DNA from: an uncultured Lachnospiraceae bacterium | Lineage (GTDB): Bacteria > Bacillota > Clostridia > Lachnospirales > Lachnospiraceae | Direction of reading: 5' to 3' | NCBI GenBank assembly: GCA_910587305.1 | Contig: CAJUKV010000001.1 | Span: forward strand, 62,001 to 126,000 | Length of the DNA stretch: 64,000 nucleotides | In this document: one piece after another, positions 26,931-36,093 of the stretch | Position numbering within the stretch: position 1 is the stretch's first letter | How the letters are laid out: each line of letters begins with the position of its first letter | Program-made: the position numbers and the translations under genes | Notes under the pieces: model-generated | What the model was told of the DNA's origin: nothing | The model's database searches: none | The model's input: only the letters and a program-made list of their open reading frames with translations

Positions 26931-27153
26931 GAATATACGGCTGATGCAGCCGGCCAATATATTCTGCGAAAAGCCTTATGCGCCATGGAAACCAAGACAA
27001 ACAAACGCTGTCTCGCTTCGCAAGCCAGCTTATTGTCATAGAAGGCAGACGAGCCTCTGCTCGGCTGACTTCTGCTCTATTGGGCTTGTTGGAATGCCTG
27101 GCGCAACAGGATTTGAGAAGAATATATTGGCCGGCTGCATCAGCCGTATATTC
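26931..27153. mobile_element. 223-bp element with perfect 35-bp inverted repeats
   Basis: Positions 26931-26965 and 27119-27153 are exact reverse complements over 35 bases. Pairing continues imperfectly inside (about 14 of the next 20 positions), so the single strand could fold into one long hairpin. It fills most of the 322-bp gap between a GT4 stop and the dehydrogenase start. No transposase or family-matching ORF is present. A non-autonomous MITE is the simplest reading; a structured RNA is the alternative. Confidence 0.6.
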
Positions 27154-27199
27154 TCGAATCCTTCCTTTCGCAATTACCCTATTATACCATATACGCAAA

Positions 27200-28306
27200 T
27201 TACTTGTTAATCTGTTTTGCAATTTCTTCTAAATAGATGGAGATAACCTTCTTTCTGTCAAAGACTTCTTCCACGTATTCCCTCCCCCGCATCCCCATCT
27301 CCCTGCGGTCGGATTCCGTATAGCTTAAAATCGTCTTAATAGCCCTTACAAGTCCCCCGGTGTCTCTTGCCGGAAAAGTGATCCCGCTTAAACCGTTTTG
27401 CAGCGTCTCCCGGCATCCCGGCACATCGCTGGCAAGCACCGGCCGCCCGCAGGCCGCCGCCTCAAGCAGTACATTGGAAAGCCCCTCGTGGTAAGAAGGA
27501 TGGACAATCACATGGCTCCTGGCCATAACCTCAGGCACATTATCGATATGCCCGAAATATTTTAGCTTTCCTTCCTCCGAAAGCCTCCGGATCCATGGCT
27601 CATAGATCTTTCTGCTTTCTTCCTCATATTCCCCCACAAGGTAAAAACGGCTTCCCGGAAACTTCTCCGAAATCTCCTTCGCTGCGGTCAGATATTCCTC
27701 AATTCCCTTATCCTTCATCACCCGCAAAACCGCCAGAAATCTAATTCCTTCTTCCTCGGAAGGGTACTCTTCATAGGGATGTTCCTCCAGATTCACACCG
27801 GAGCCCGGCAAGAGCCTGCTCTTTTCTTTTCCCACCCCATGTTCAAGCATAAACAGCCTGTTTCCTTCATTCTGAAAAAAAACGCAGGCCGCCTTTTTCA
27901 CCGCAACCCTGTAAAAAGCAATGAGCGCTTTACCCAGCAATCCCTGCTTTTCCACCGCGGTTCCAAGTCCCGTAATGTTTACAAGGTACGGTACCCTCTT
28001 TATTCCGCACGCCAGCCCGCCGTAAAGATTGGGCTTTATGGTGTACGTCAACACCACATCCGGCTTTATCTGTTTCAGAAGCTTTCCATATTTTAAAAAG
28101 AGCTTAAAGTCATGGACAGGGTTAATACCCCTGCGTTCAAATTCCGTAGGGATCACCTGAAAGCCCATGTCTTCAAGCTTCCTGCAATTTTCATCAGGAG
28201 GCACGGAAATCACCGTCTCATACCCCTTATCCGCAAAGGCCCTGAGAACCTCTTTTCTGAAAAGATACAATCCATTTGCATAATTGCTCAGAATCAAAAT
28301 CTTCAT
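27200..28306 (-). CDS. GT4 family glycosyltransferase (PglA-like)
   Basis: A 368-residue GT4 enzyme. It starts MKILILSNYANGLYLFRKEV and has TYTIKPNLYGGLACG, LVGEYEEESR and HPSYHEGLSNVLLEAAACGR with ASDVPGCRET. This pattern is that of PglA/CapM-like enzymes that add HexNAc to a lipid-linked amino sugar. ATG 28306 has GGAGGG 7 bases upstream; the stop of the ATP-grasp gene lies 20 bases before it. It directly follows, two genes on, the priming sugar transferase, so it could add the second sugar of the unit. Confidence 0.87.
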   Translation of the reverse strand: MKILILSNYANGLYLFRKEVLRAFADKGYETVISVPPDENCRKLEDMGFQVIPTEFERRGINPVHDFKLFLKYGKLLKQIKPDVVLTYTIKPNLYGGLACGIKRVPYLVNITGLGTAVEKQGLLGKALIAFYRVAVKKAACVFFQNEGNRLFMLEHGVGKEKSRLLPGSGVNLEEHPYEEYPSEEEGIRFLAVLRVMKDKGIEEYLTAAKEISEKFPGSRFYLVGEYEEESRKIYEPWIRRLSEEGKLKYFGHIDNVPEVMARSHVIVHPSYHEGLSNVLLEAAACGRPVLASDVPGCRETLQNGLSGITFPARDTGGLVRAIKTILSYTESDRREMGMRGREYVEEVFDRKKVISIYLEEIAKQINK

Positions 28307-28326
28307 AAACAGCCCTCCATGTACCA

Positions 28327-29319
28327 TTATAAACTGACAATGGCTGCTTCAATTTCACTTTTTTTGCGGATGACGACACTGTCATACATCATCATCACCA
28401 CGTCTTCCTCATAATTGCCAATCTGCTCCTGATTCTCATTTCCCTTTACATTTTCCGCAATCAGCTTAATAAAATCCACTCCTGCCCCGTAGGCATGAAG
28501 ATAAGCCCCGCCAAACCTGGGATTGATTTCCGAAAGATAATATTTCCCATCCTGATAAAAGAAATCCATATCGAGAGGCCCGTTAAACTCCATGGTTACC
28601 AGCACTTCTTTTACAAAAGCAAACAGCCCCTCATCCTTAAAGGATATGGTTTTATTCGCCCCTCCTATGGTCGTGGAAAGCTTGCGTTTTGAGAAAATAG
28701 CCACAGGCTTATGGCTCACGGTATCCACATAGACGTCGGCGTCCAGATCCTTGCCTGTCATAAGCTCCTGGATTATCAAACTCTCGTCCGCATCCGTCAC
28801 CTGTTTTAACAATTCAAGCGTCTCTATCCTTCTTGCGCCCACGCTGCCGCTTCCCGTTCTGGGCTTTACAAATACGGGCAGACGAATCTCTCCCTTTTCA
28901 CAGGCGGATAAAAATTCTTCATAGGCCCCATAGGTTTTTATGGTGTTAATCCCATGCTTTGTCAGAAATTGATACATTTCATACTTGTTAAAACAAAGCT
29001 TTGCCGTCTCCCTGTACGGCGCTAAAACCAAAACCCCTAGGGCCTCAAATTCCTCCCTGTGCTCCGCAAGCAAAGCGATCTCCGGGTCAATCAGGGTGGT
29101 TACCACATGAATTTCTTCTTTTTTACATATTTCTAAAATCATGGGAATATAGCCGGGGTCACTAATCAGCGGAACCTGATAAGCCCTGTCCGCAAAAGCC
29201 ATGGCAGGCGCCACCTCGCTGTTGTCCGTAACCACAATTTTAACATCCCTGCCCAATGTTTCCCTGAAATCTTTTAATAACTCACATCTTCTTCCCACAC
29301 TGCAAAATAATATATGCAT
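28327..29319 (-). CDS. ATP-grasp ligase in the priming region
   Basis: A 330-residue ATP-grasp family enzyme (carbamoyl-phosphate-synthase-like) that would join a carboxylate to an amine through an acyl phosphate. Visible are the N-terminal Rossmann-like ILFCSVGRRCELLKDFRE, FNKYEMYQFLTKHGI, the ATP loop PVFVKPRTGSGSVGARRI, MTGKDLDADVYVD and the metal-binding FYLSEINPRFGGAY-like segment (YLSEINPRFGG). GGAGG precedes ATG 29319, 24 bases after the sugar transferase stop. Such genes recur in glycan clusters, but the substrate is not established. It could add an amino acid to a uronate or amino sugar. Confidence 0.8.
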   Translation of the reverse strand: MHILFCSVGRRCELLKDFRETLGRDVKIVVTDNSEVAPAMAFADRAYQVPLISDPGYIPMILEICKKEEIHVVTTLIDPEIALLAEHREEFEALGVLVLAPYRETAKLCFNKYEMYQFLTKHGINTIKTYGAYEEFLSACEKGEIRLPVFVKPRTGSGSVGARRIETLELLKQVTDADESLIIQELMTGKDLDADVYVDTVSHKPVAIFSKRKLSTTIGGANKTISFKDEGLFAFVKEVLVTMEFNGPLDMDFFYQDGKYYLSEINPRFGGAYLHAYGAGVDFIKLIAENVKGNENQEQIGNYEEDVVMMMYDSVVIRKKSEIEAAIVSL

Positions 29320-29343
29320 CTTTCCCGGCCTCCTGCTTTTTCT

Positions 29344-29958
29344 CTATTCCCTTGGCGGCGTTCCTTTAAACGCCTCCATGGTAGCGTCCGTTTCGCTGCT
29401 GATTCCCTCCCTTTTCAGAACTGCCCTGACCGTGCTGAAAAAGATTTTCAAATCCAGTCTGAAAGAGAGCTTATTTACATATTCCACATCATACTCAAAT
29501 TTCTGTTCCCATGTGATGGCGTTGCGCCCGTTAATCTGCGCCAGCCCCGTAAGTCCCGGCCGCACATCATGCCTGTGCTTTTGAAATTCATTATAAAGAG
29601 GCAGATATTTTACCAAAAGAGGTCTTGGCCCAATGATACTCATTTCCCCCTTTAGGATGTTAAACAGCTCCGGCAGTTCGTCCAGACTGGTTGCCCGAAG
29701 TTTTTTCCCAAAGGCCGGAAGCCTGTCCTCGTCCGGAAGCAAGTTCCCCTCGGCGTCCCTTTCGTCCGTCATGGAGCGGAACTTATACAGCTTAAATATT
29801 TTTTCATCCTTCCCCGGCCTTTCCTGGGTAAACAAAACCGGGCTGCCCAGCTTTTTTCTGACCAGAATGCCAAGTATCAGATACACAGGGGAAAGCACGA
29901 CTATCCCGCACAATGATATTATGATATCCAGTAATCTCTTTATATATTTCTCATACAT
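29344..29958 (-). CDS. Priming phosphoglycosyl transferase (PglC/WcaJ-C type)
   Basis: A 204-residue bacterial sugar transferase (PF02397) that moves a sugar-1-phosphate from a UDP-sugar to undecaprenyl phosphate and starts the repeat unit. A single re-entrant hydrophobic helix near residues 8-32 precedes VLFTQERPGKDEKIFKLYKF, TSLDELPELFNILKGEMS, IGPRPLL and VRPGLTGLAQINGRN. The short monotopic form matches PglC, consistent with the PglE- and PglF-like genes immediately upstream. ATG 29958 is preferred over 29997 because the family N-terminus (MYEKYIKRLLDI) starts there; the ribosome site (GGCGGGCGG) is weak. Confidence 0.87.
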   Translation of the reverse strand: MYEKYIKRLLDIIISLCGIVVLSPVYLILGILVRKKLGSPVLFTQERPGKDEKIFKLYKFRSMTDERDAEGNLLPDEDRLPAFGKKLRATSLDELPELFNILKGEMSIIGPRPLLVKYLPLYNEFQKHRHDVRPGLTGLAQINGRNAITWEQKFEYDVEYVNKLSFRLDLKIFFSTVRAVLKREGISSETDATMEAFKGTPPRE

Positions 29959-30094
29959 ATCCGCCCGCCTTCCTGCCGCTATCACCTGCAAGCTCATAGT
30001 ATCACAAACTTGCCCGTAAAATCCCGTTCTAACATTCCCAGCTTCTTTTTATACCCTCTGCATACCGCAAGCTTTTTTACGATACTGCCAAACT

Positions 30095-31246
30095 TTACCT
30101 TCCGAAACACTTTCTCACAATCTTTATAATCAACTCCATATCTTCCGGCGTATTTTTAATATCGCTTGGCAGGCAAAAGCCTCTGTCAAAAATATCCCCC
30201 GCAACGCTTTCCTGCGCGCCTTCCCCATGTCCGCTCCCCTTAGCGGTTATAAAATCATATTCCGCAAATACAGGCTGTAAATGCATGGGTTTCCAGATAG
30301 GACGGCTTTCTATATTCTCAGCGTCAAGGGCGTCCATTATCTGATCAGGCGTAACGCCGCACCCGGGAGCTATCGTCATGCAGGTAAGCCAGCAGTTGGC
30401 GTCCCCATCCTTATTGAAAGGATTTAAGGTGATTTCGGGTATATCCGCAAAAGCTTCCTGATACTGCCTGTAAATAGCCTTTTTCCGGGCCTTGTGTTCC
30501 TCTAAGTGCAGGAGCTGCCCCCGGCCCACTCCCGCCACAATATTGCTCATTCTATAATTATACCCAATGTGGGAATGCTGGTAATGCCTTGCCGGATCTC
30601 TGGCCTGAGTGGCCAAAAAGGTAGCCTGCCTAGTGTATTCCTCCCGCTCCGACACCATCATTCCCCCTCCGGAAGTGGTGATAATCTTATTCCCATTGAA
30701 AGAATAAATACCGATATCCCCAAAGGTTCCCGTGTGCTTTCCTTTATAAGTGCTGCCAAGAGACTCCGCCGCATCTTCAATCAGAGGGACATTCCTCTCT
30801 CTGCAGATTTCCATGATCTCATCCAGTTTCGCAGGCGTCCCATACAAATGCACCACAATCACGGCTTTCACATCAGGGTACTTTTCAAAAGCCTGCCTTA
30901 AGGCGTCCGGATCCATGTTCCAGGTATCCTTTTCCGAATCGATAAACACCGGCGTCGCCTTCTCGTAAACCACTGGGTTACAGGTAGCGCTGAAGGTCAA
31001 GGTGGGGACAAACACGTAATCCCCCTGAGAAATTCCCAGAACCTTAAGAGCCAGATGGATCGCCGCCGTCCCTGCGCTAAGTGCGGATGCATGAGAAATT
31101 CCCACATAATCCGCAAGCTCTTTCTCAAAAGCATTCACATTAGGGCCAAGAGGCGCCACCCAGTTCGTATCAAAAGCCTCCTTAATAAATTCCTGTTCCT
31201 CCCCATGCATGGTGGGGGAAGACAAATATATTTTTTTCTCTGCCAT
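30095..31246 (-). CDS. DegT/PglE-like sugar aminotransferase
   Basis: A 383-residue PLP-dependent sugar aminotransferase. VPTLTFSATCNPVVYEKATP, PLIEDAAESLGSTYKGKHTG, SFNGNKIITTSGGGMM (with the PLP lysine) and IGYNYRMSNIVAG match PglE/LegC. The likely reaction gives UDP-4-amino-4,6-dideoxy-GlcNAc from the 4-keto sugar made by the dehydratase upstream. AAGGAGCGG stands before ATG 31246. No PglD-type acetyltransferase (left-handed beta-helix) is encoded nearby, so the amino sugar may be left free or be acylated by another enzyme. Confidence 0.86.
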   Translation of the reverse strand: MAEKKIYLSSPTMHGEEQEFIKEAFDTNWVAPLGPNVNAFEKELADYVGISHASALSAGTAAIHLALKVLGISQGDYVFVPTLTFSATCNPVVYEKATPVFIDSEKDTWNMDPDALRQAFEKYPDVKAVIVVHLYGTPAKLDEIMEICRERNVPLIEDAAESLGSTYKGKHTGTFGDIGIYSFNGNKIITTSGGGMMVSEREEYTRQATFLATQARDPARHYQHSHIGYNYRMSNIVAGVGRGQLLHLEEHKARKKAIYRQYQEAFADIPEITLNPFNKDGDANCWLTCMTIAPGCGVTPDQIMDALDAENIESRPIWKPMHLQPVFAEYDFITAKGSGHGEGAQESVAGDIFDRGFCLPSDIKNTPEDMELIIKIVRKCFGR

Positions 31247-31289
31247 TTTCTCCGCTCCTTTCCGGAAATTTCTCTGTCTATTTCAAAAA

Positions 31290-31371
31290 AATCGCCTCAG
31301 GCGATTCTTCGCAAGATGACTTAGGTTTTCACACTTCCCGACATGCCGCTTTGCGGCACAAACAGTACATG
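31290..31371. repeat. Palindromic blocks B and A (copy 2)
   Basis: Block B, ATCGCCTCAGGCGATTCTTC with GATGACTTAGGTTTTC (31290-31330), is followed by block A, CATGCCGCTTTGCGGCAC with AAACAGTACATG (31342-31371). At 59603-59688 the same two blocks appear in the opposite order. Confidence 0.68.
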
Positions 31372-31401
31372 CCCGGGGCCGGCCGGATGGCCGCTTCCCT
31401 C

Positions 31402-33282
31402 TCATTGCTTCTCGTAATGGTAAGTAGGCACAATCTCCTTGATAAGCGGCCGGATATCGCTGTTTTCATTGGTGGAAGCATCCTTTAAATTTTTAAGCTG
31501 AACAAAAAATTCCATTTCGTTTATATCAATAGGTTTCCCAATATAAATCAGTTTATTTTTGGTTTCCGTCATTCCCTCCTCGTCCATTAAAAGCTCCTCA
31601 TACAGCTTTTCTCCGGGGCGAAGGCCGGTAAACTCAATTTTGATATCCTCGTCCACCCGATAACCGGATAATCGAATTAAATTCCTGGCCAAGTCTAAAA
31701 TCTTTACAGGCTTTCCCATATCCAGCACAAAAATTTCCCCGCCTTTGGCATAAGCCCCCGCCTGTAACACCAAGGAAACCGCCTCCGGTATGGTCATAAA
31801 ATACCGGATAATATCAGGATGCGTAACCGTCACCGGCCCGCCCGCCATAATCTGCTTTTTGAACAAAGGAATGACACTGCCATTGCTTCCAAGAACATTT
31901 CCAAAACGCACCGCCACAAATTCCGTATCATAATGCTTGTTAAAGGTCTGGATAATCATCTCGCAGATTCTTTTGCTGGCTCCCATAATATTGGTAGGGT
32001 TTACCGCCTTATCCGTGGAAATCATTACAAAACGCTTTACATCATTCATTGCTGCCGCCTGCACTGTTTTCCAGGTTCCAAATACATTATTTTTTACCGC
32101 CTCGTTGGGGCTTCCCTCCATTAGCGGCACATGCTTATGGGCCGCCGCATGGTAGACAATGTCCGGCTTATAATGCTCAAAAATATAGTTCATACGGTTG
32201 GTATTTCGAACGGATGCAATGAGCACGGATAAAGAAAGATCAGGATACTTTGCCAAAAGCTCCTGCTGCACATCATAAACGCTGTTTTCATAAATATCGA
32301 GAATAATCAGCTCCGCCGGATGATGGGAGGCAATCTGCCTGCAAAGCTCGCTGCCAATAGAGCCGCCTCCGCCGGTTACCAGCACCTTTTTCCCCTTCAC
32401 ATAGCCAAGGATAGAATCTAAGTCCACCTCGATGGGCTCTCTGCCCAAAAGGTCTTCCACCTCTACGTCCCGCAGCTTGCTGACGCTGACCTCCCCGTTC
32501 ACCAATTGGTACATTCCGGGAAGGGAGCGGAGCTTACAGCTTGTCTCTTTACAGATATCCAAAATAGCGGACATCTCCTCTCTGGAAATAGAAGGCATGG
32601 CAATGATGATTTCATCAATGTCAAAAATATCCGCACACTCGACAATCTTATCTCTTCCGCCTACTACCTTGATGCCCTGAATAAATTTCCCCCATTTCCC
32701 TTTATCATCATCAATAATACAGCGTATTACCATGGTAGAAAAATTGCTGTTTACAATCTCCTTGATAATAAGATTGGCAGCTTCCCCCGCCCCAATCACC
32801 ATAACGGAAATGCTGTTGTTCTTATTCTGCTGCCGATGTTTCAGGCTCCTGAAAAACCGATAGGAAAAACGGCTCCCAAAAATAAAGCTGATCAGTAAAA
32901 AAACATACAGGAAATAATAGCTGCTTGGGACAGCCTGCTGCCCCGGCGTCTTAAAAAACTGAATTCCTACCGCCTGGGCTATGGAGGAAACAACGCTGGC
33001 CATAACCAGATTCTGAAGCTCCGTCTCCCCGGCAAAAGCCCACAGGCTGCTGTACATCCGAAACAGATACAACACAAAAAGGGTAATTATGATATTGATT
33101 GGTAAAAACCTTGTCACCGGATTTATAAAGTGTTCCGGTATCTGTGACAAATCAAAATTATAACGCATAAGCAGAGCCACATAGCTGGCTAAAATAACGC
33201 TGATCACGTCATAAATAATCAGACAGGTTCTTCTGTAAAAAATTTTTACATTAAAAGGGGTTCTTTTCTTTTCCTTTTTCAT
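31402..33282 (-). CDS. Membrane-bound UDP-GlcNAc 4,6-dehydratase (PglF/WbpM/CapD type)
   Basis: A 626-residue polytopic dehydratase that makes UDP-4-keto-6-deoxy-HexNAc. Four N-terminal membrane helices (about 20-125) and a nucleotide-binding-like domain precede the SDR domain, which starts with VLVTGGGGSIGSELCRQI. ISTDKAVNPTNIMGASKR shows the catalytic Met-x3-Lys that replaces Tyr-x3-Lys in the WbpM/PglF family. ATG 33282 is chosen because GGAGG stands 5 bases upstream in leader repeat L2. The next gene is PglE-like. It should retain C5 configuration, so it does not replace PseB. Confidence 0.88.
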   Translation of the reverse strand: MKKEKKRTPFNVKIFYRRTCLIIYDVISVILASYVALLMRYNFDLSQIPEHFINPVTRFLPINIIITLFVLYLFRMYSSLWAFAGETELQNLVMASVVSSIAQAVGIQFFKTPGQQAVPSSYYFLYVFLLISFIFGSRFSYRFFRSLKHRQQNKNNSISVMVIGAGEAANLIIKEIVNSNFSTMVIRCIIDDDKGKWGKFIQGIKVVGGRDKIVECADIFDIDEIIIAMPSISREEMSAILDICKETSCKLRSLPGMYQLVNGEVSVSKLRDVEVEDLLGREPIEVDLDSILGYVKGKKVLVTGGGGSIGSELCRQIASHHPAELIILDIYENSVYDVQQELLAKYPDLSLSVLIASVRNTNRMNYIFEHYKPDIVYHAAAHKHVPLMEGSPNEAVKNNVFGTWKTVQAAAMNDVKRFVMISTDKAVNPTNIMGASKRICEMIIQTFNKHYDTEFVAVRFGNVLGSNGSVIPLFKKQIMAGGPVTVTHPDIIRYFMTIPEAVSLVLQAGAYAKGGEIFVLDMGKPVKILDLARNLIRLSGYRVDEDIKIEFTGLRPGEKLYEELLMDEEGMTETKNKLIYIGKPIDINEMEFFVQLKNLKDASTNENSDIRPLIKEIVPTYHYEKQ

Positions 33283-33305
33283 CCTAACCTCCATGATTCC
33301 GCTTT
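33283..33305 (-). repeat. Leader repeat L2, copy a
   Basis: The hairpin GATTCCGC-AAA-GCGGAATC is followed at once by ATGGAGGTTAGGATG, in which GGAGG is the ribosome site and the last ATG the start at 33282. Related leaders precede 38899 and 49585. Confidence 0.68.
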
Positions 33306-33385
33306 GCGGAATCACAAACCCGAACGAAAAATGCCCGCCTTTTAAGGCATTTTAGGCACAGGCACAAATTTGTCCCATACGAAAG

Positions 33386-35893
33386 CTAACTTTCCCGAAA
33401 TACAAGGGGCGTAATCGCCAGCATCAGCACCAGGCCGCAAGGATTGCTCAGATGGAAAATCCATTCCACCATACCTGCCACCGCCACTGCCACGCTCACC
33501 ACTGCCGGGAGCGACGCATAAGTTATTTTGTCCTTTTCCTTTCGATAATACAAGCAGCTCCTCAGAAAAGTGGCAATCCCCAGCAGCACAAAAAAGATTC
33601 CCACCGGGATTCCGTGGTCATAGGCCACCTGCAGATAAATATTGTGCGCGTGGGTCGCAATCTCCCCATTCTCAAGAAGCGCTCCCATTTCCTCGTGCCC
33701 CGTCATATTGAGCTGTTCCAGATAGGACTTAAAAATATCCAGCCTGCCGTTGGTATAATCTTCCTCCTTCAGGGCTTCCACCGGTACATCCTCGGGAATA
33801 TAATTCGCCGAAGCCACCAGCTTACTGCTGTCCACTATTCCCGGAATTACGATTTTATCTTCCGTCACATCAGAAATCTCCGCTTTCTTTCTGTCTTTAT
33901 GGGTTCTTTCATATTCCTCAATTTCCCCATAAATATCAAAGGTTCCTTCCGGTATACTGAAAATTTTTTCTGCAAACACATCTATAAAGCGGCCTACTCG
34001 CATAAAGTTCTTGGACGAGAGCCGTCTGCCCCGCATAACATCCTCCGGACAGTACATAGAATATTCTATCTCATAAAGGAATGGAGCGCTTACAAGAGCA
34101 GGTATGTTTCTTTGCACCGTAAAAGTCACCGGAAAACATACTGCCACCGCCAATATCAGCATTCCCATATTTTTTCCATAATTCTTGATCGTTTCAAGCT
34201 TTCTTCCTCCTGCCATCATTCCCACTGCAAACAAAACCGTAATTCCCACTGCAAAAAATGCCGTTCTGGACATGGTAAAAAGCATATAAGAAGAAACCAC
34301 TCCAAAAAGCGAAAGCTCTTTCCAGCAATCCCTTAATTTCCGGCTTTTCCTGAGCTTTGCAAGCAAAATAACCGTGGCCGCACACTCCACCACCGTAAGG
34401 TAAGAAGCCGTGATAGTTACCGTGTGGAAAATATGCGTATACCTTGCATTTCGAAAAGTAACGTAGGGCCTGTGCAGCAGGGCATACCCCGTAGACCACA
34501 TAAACTGCATGATAATGCCCCTTGCAATATTGACCAGTATCCTTTCCTTATGCTCCCACATACCAAAATTTAAATAGAACAGGCTAAAAGCCACTGCAAG
34601 CGCAACACTCCACCATCTGCCATTCCGAAAGACAATAATAAGGACAAAAAACGCCGCCACCATAGCCGCATACACATAAGACAGTCTGGCGAGCTTCCTT
34701 TTACAAAGCCCAATCAGCGTCCGAATTACAATAAGCCCCAACAATATACCAATCCACACCGTATACTTAAGGGCCTGCACCGCAAGCTCGTCCATTTCCT
34801 CCGTTAGGCTTGTCTGATAATAATGATACCCATAAATCCCGGCCGCTGCCAAATAAAGCAAGTTATAAATATTAACAATTTCTTTCCACTTAAACATGGC
34901 GATAACCGCCAGAGAAAACCAAAGCATCTCCTTGCGCTCCGCCACCGTATGGTGAATGTCATACAATCCGCTCATATACTCGCAGCATCCTGCCACCGCC
35001 CCTGCAATTGCCACGGACTGAACCAGATCCCCAAAATGACTTTTCAGATAATCCAATGTAAAAATCGCCTGCTGCCCCACTCTGTCATGATTAATACCAT
35101 AAAATAAGATAAGGGCAAGCAAAATCACACTGATAAAATACACGGTATTATCCAGCAAATACTTTCCGCAAAATCCGCTAAGCACGGCTCCCATACAGAC
35201 AAGGGCGCCTGCCGCCACAAGAGGATTCATAACCCGCTTAAAAACCTTTTCTACGGTGGTAAGCTTATCCTCCTTTTTCTTATACCAAAGCCGGACTGCC
35301 AAAACAGCTAAAGCCGCAATCCCTGCAATCAAAGCGCCAAGGCCAAATACCCACTTCTTGCGAAGAGGCATACTATAATGATAATTGGCCATAAGACTCA
35401 TGCCTTCCTGGGTGGAATCCGCATAATACATTGTCCCCATATAAGGCGCTTCCTCCGGGGACACAGGCCCCCAGCCGCTGAAAATTTCCGATTCGTCTCC
35501 CTGCAAAATCACAAAATAAGTTTTGCCCACTTCCATATCCACATCAATAATTACTTCCTGAAAGCCCGGCAGCTTCTTTGGATCAATTGCCGTCTCCTCC
35601 TCACATATCACCTGCCACTGCTCGTCTAAAATCCGCAGGAAAAATGTTTCCCCATGGCTGTTCTCATTCAAATACACGTCTATGGTGTCCATGTGATCAT
35701 ACTGGGCAATGATTTCCTGCAAAATGGTTTTCTCTTCGTCAACCACCTCCGAAAAAATTCCCCCCTGGGGCGCAACCACCGTGCTCACCGTCTCGTGCCA
35801 GATTCTAAGAGGCCACAGAGATGCCAGAAAACACGCCGCCACAATCAATATCACCGTTTGAATCGCTTTGCTTTTATAAACAATCTTATTCAT
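33386..35893 (-). CDS. O-antigen ligase/polymerase-like membrane protein
   Basis: An 835-residue polytopic membrane protein with an outside domain. The first helix (about 8-25) is followed by a roughly 150-residue extracellular beta-rich segment. Some twelve helices come after it, with a large late loop (about 620-740) and ATHAHNIYLQVAYDHGIPVG near residue 765, the hallmark loop of Wzy/WaaL ligases (HAHN-x-YL). It probably polymerises or transfers the finished unit. It is longer than most Wzy proteins because of the N-terminal domain. ATG 35893 follows GGGGGTG; the promoter is 90 bases upstream. Confidence 0.8.
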   Translation of the reverse strand: MNKIVYKSKAIQTVILIVAACFLASLWPLRIWHETVSTVVAPQGGIFSEVVDEEKTILQEIIAQYDHMDTIDVYLNENSHGETFFLRILDEQWQVICEEETAIDPKKLPGFQEVIIDVDMEVGKTYFVILQGDESEIFSGWGPVSPEEAPYMGTMYYADSTQEGMSLMANYHYSMPLRKKWVFGLGALIAGIAALAVLAVRLWYKKKEDKLTTVEKVFKRVMNPLVAAGALVCMGAVLSGFCGKYLLDNTVYFISVILLALILFYGINHDRVGQQAIFTLDYLKSHFGDLVQSVAIAGAVAGCCEYMSGLYDIHHTVAERKEMLWFSLAVIAMFKWKEIVNIYNLLYLAAAGIYGYHYYQTSLTEEMDELAVQALKYTVWIGILLGLIVIRTLIGLCKRKLARLSYVYAAMVAAFFVLIIVFRNGRWWSVALAVAFSLFYLNFGMWEHKERILVNIARGIIMQFMWSTGYALLHRPYVTFRNARYTHIFHTVTITASYLTVVECAATVILLAKLRKSRKLRDCWKELSLFGVVSSYMLFTMSRTAFFAVGITVLFAVGMMAGGRKLETIKNYGKNMGMLILAVAVCFPVTFTVQRNIPALVSAPFLYEIEYSMYCPEDVMRGRRLSSKNFMRVGRFIDVFAEKIFSIPEGTFDIYGEIEEYERTHKDRKKAEISDVTEDKIVIPGIVDSSKLVASANYIPEDVPVEALKEEDYTNGRLDIFKSYLEQLNMTGHEEMGALLENGEIATHAHNIYLQVAYDHGIPVGIFFVLLGIATFLRSCLYYRKEKDKITYASLPAVVSVAVAVAGMVEWIFHLSNPCGLVLMLAITPLVFRES

Positions 35894-35935
35894 CTTCACA
35901 CCCCCGCACATCCCAGGCATTGCTCACGATACTGC
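35894..35935 (-). repeat. Leader repeat L3, copy a
   Basis: The minus strand shows GCAGTAT, a degenerate hairpin, and TGTGCGGGGGTGTGAAG before ATG. The same arrangement, GCAGT-hairpin-ATGCG(G/T)GGGTAT, precedes 47353 and 59514. Confidence 0.55.
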
Positions 35936-35985
35936 GCTAATTATCCATCTATTACTTCTTTTTACAATATTTTCACGCATGGGTA

Positions 35986-36014
35986 AGTATATCACAGAAA
36001 TTTCCAATTATCAA
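35986..36014 (-). promoter_or_regulatory. Sigma-A-type promoter before the ligase/PglF-E-C operon
   Basis: TTGATA (36009-36014) and TATACT (35986-35991) on the minus strand are 17 bp apart. It starts a new transcript inside the long leftward cluster. Confidence 0.65.
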
Positions 36015-36093
36015 ACTTTCCCGTTATGTTGTTCTATATAAACTCTTTAAAAGTACTCACCTATAGAGCGAAAGCGTGGCGACGACTGAATTT

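Noticed and set aside
26890..27222. Open frames running through the 223-bp inverted-repeat element on both strands
   Set aside because: They arise from the palindromic sequence, read through hairpin arms, and have no ribosome site or homology.
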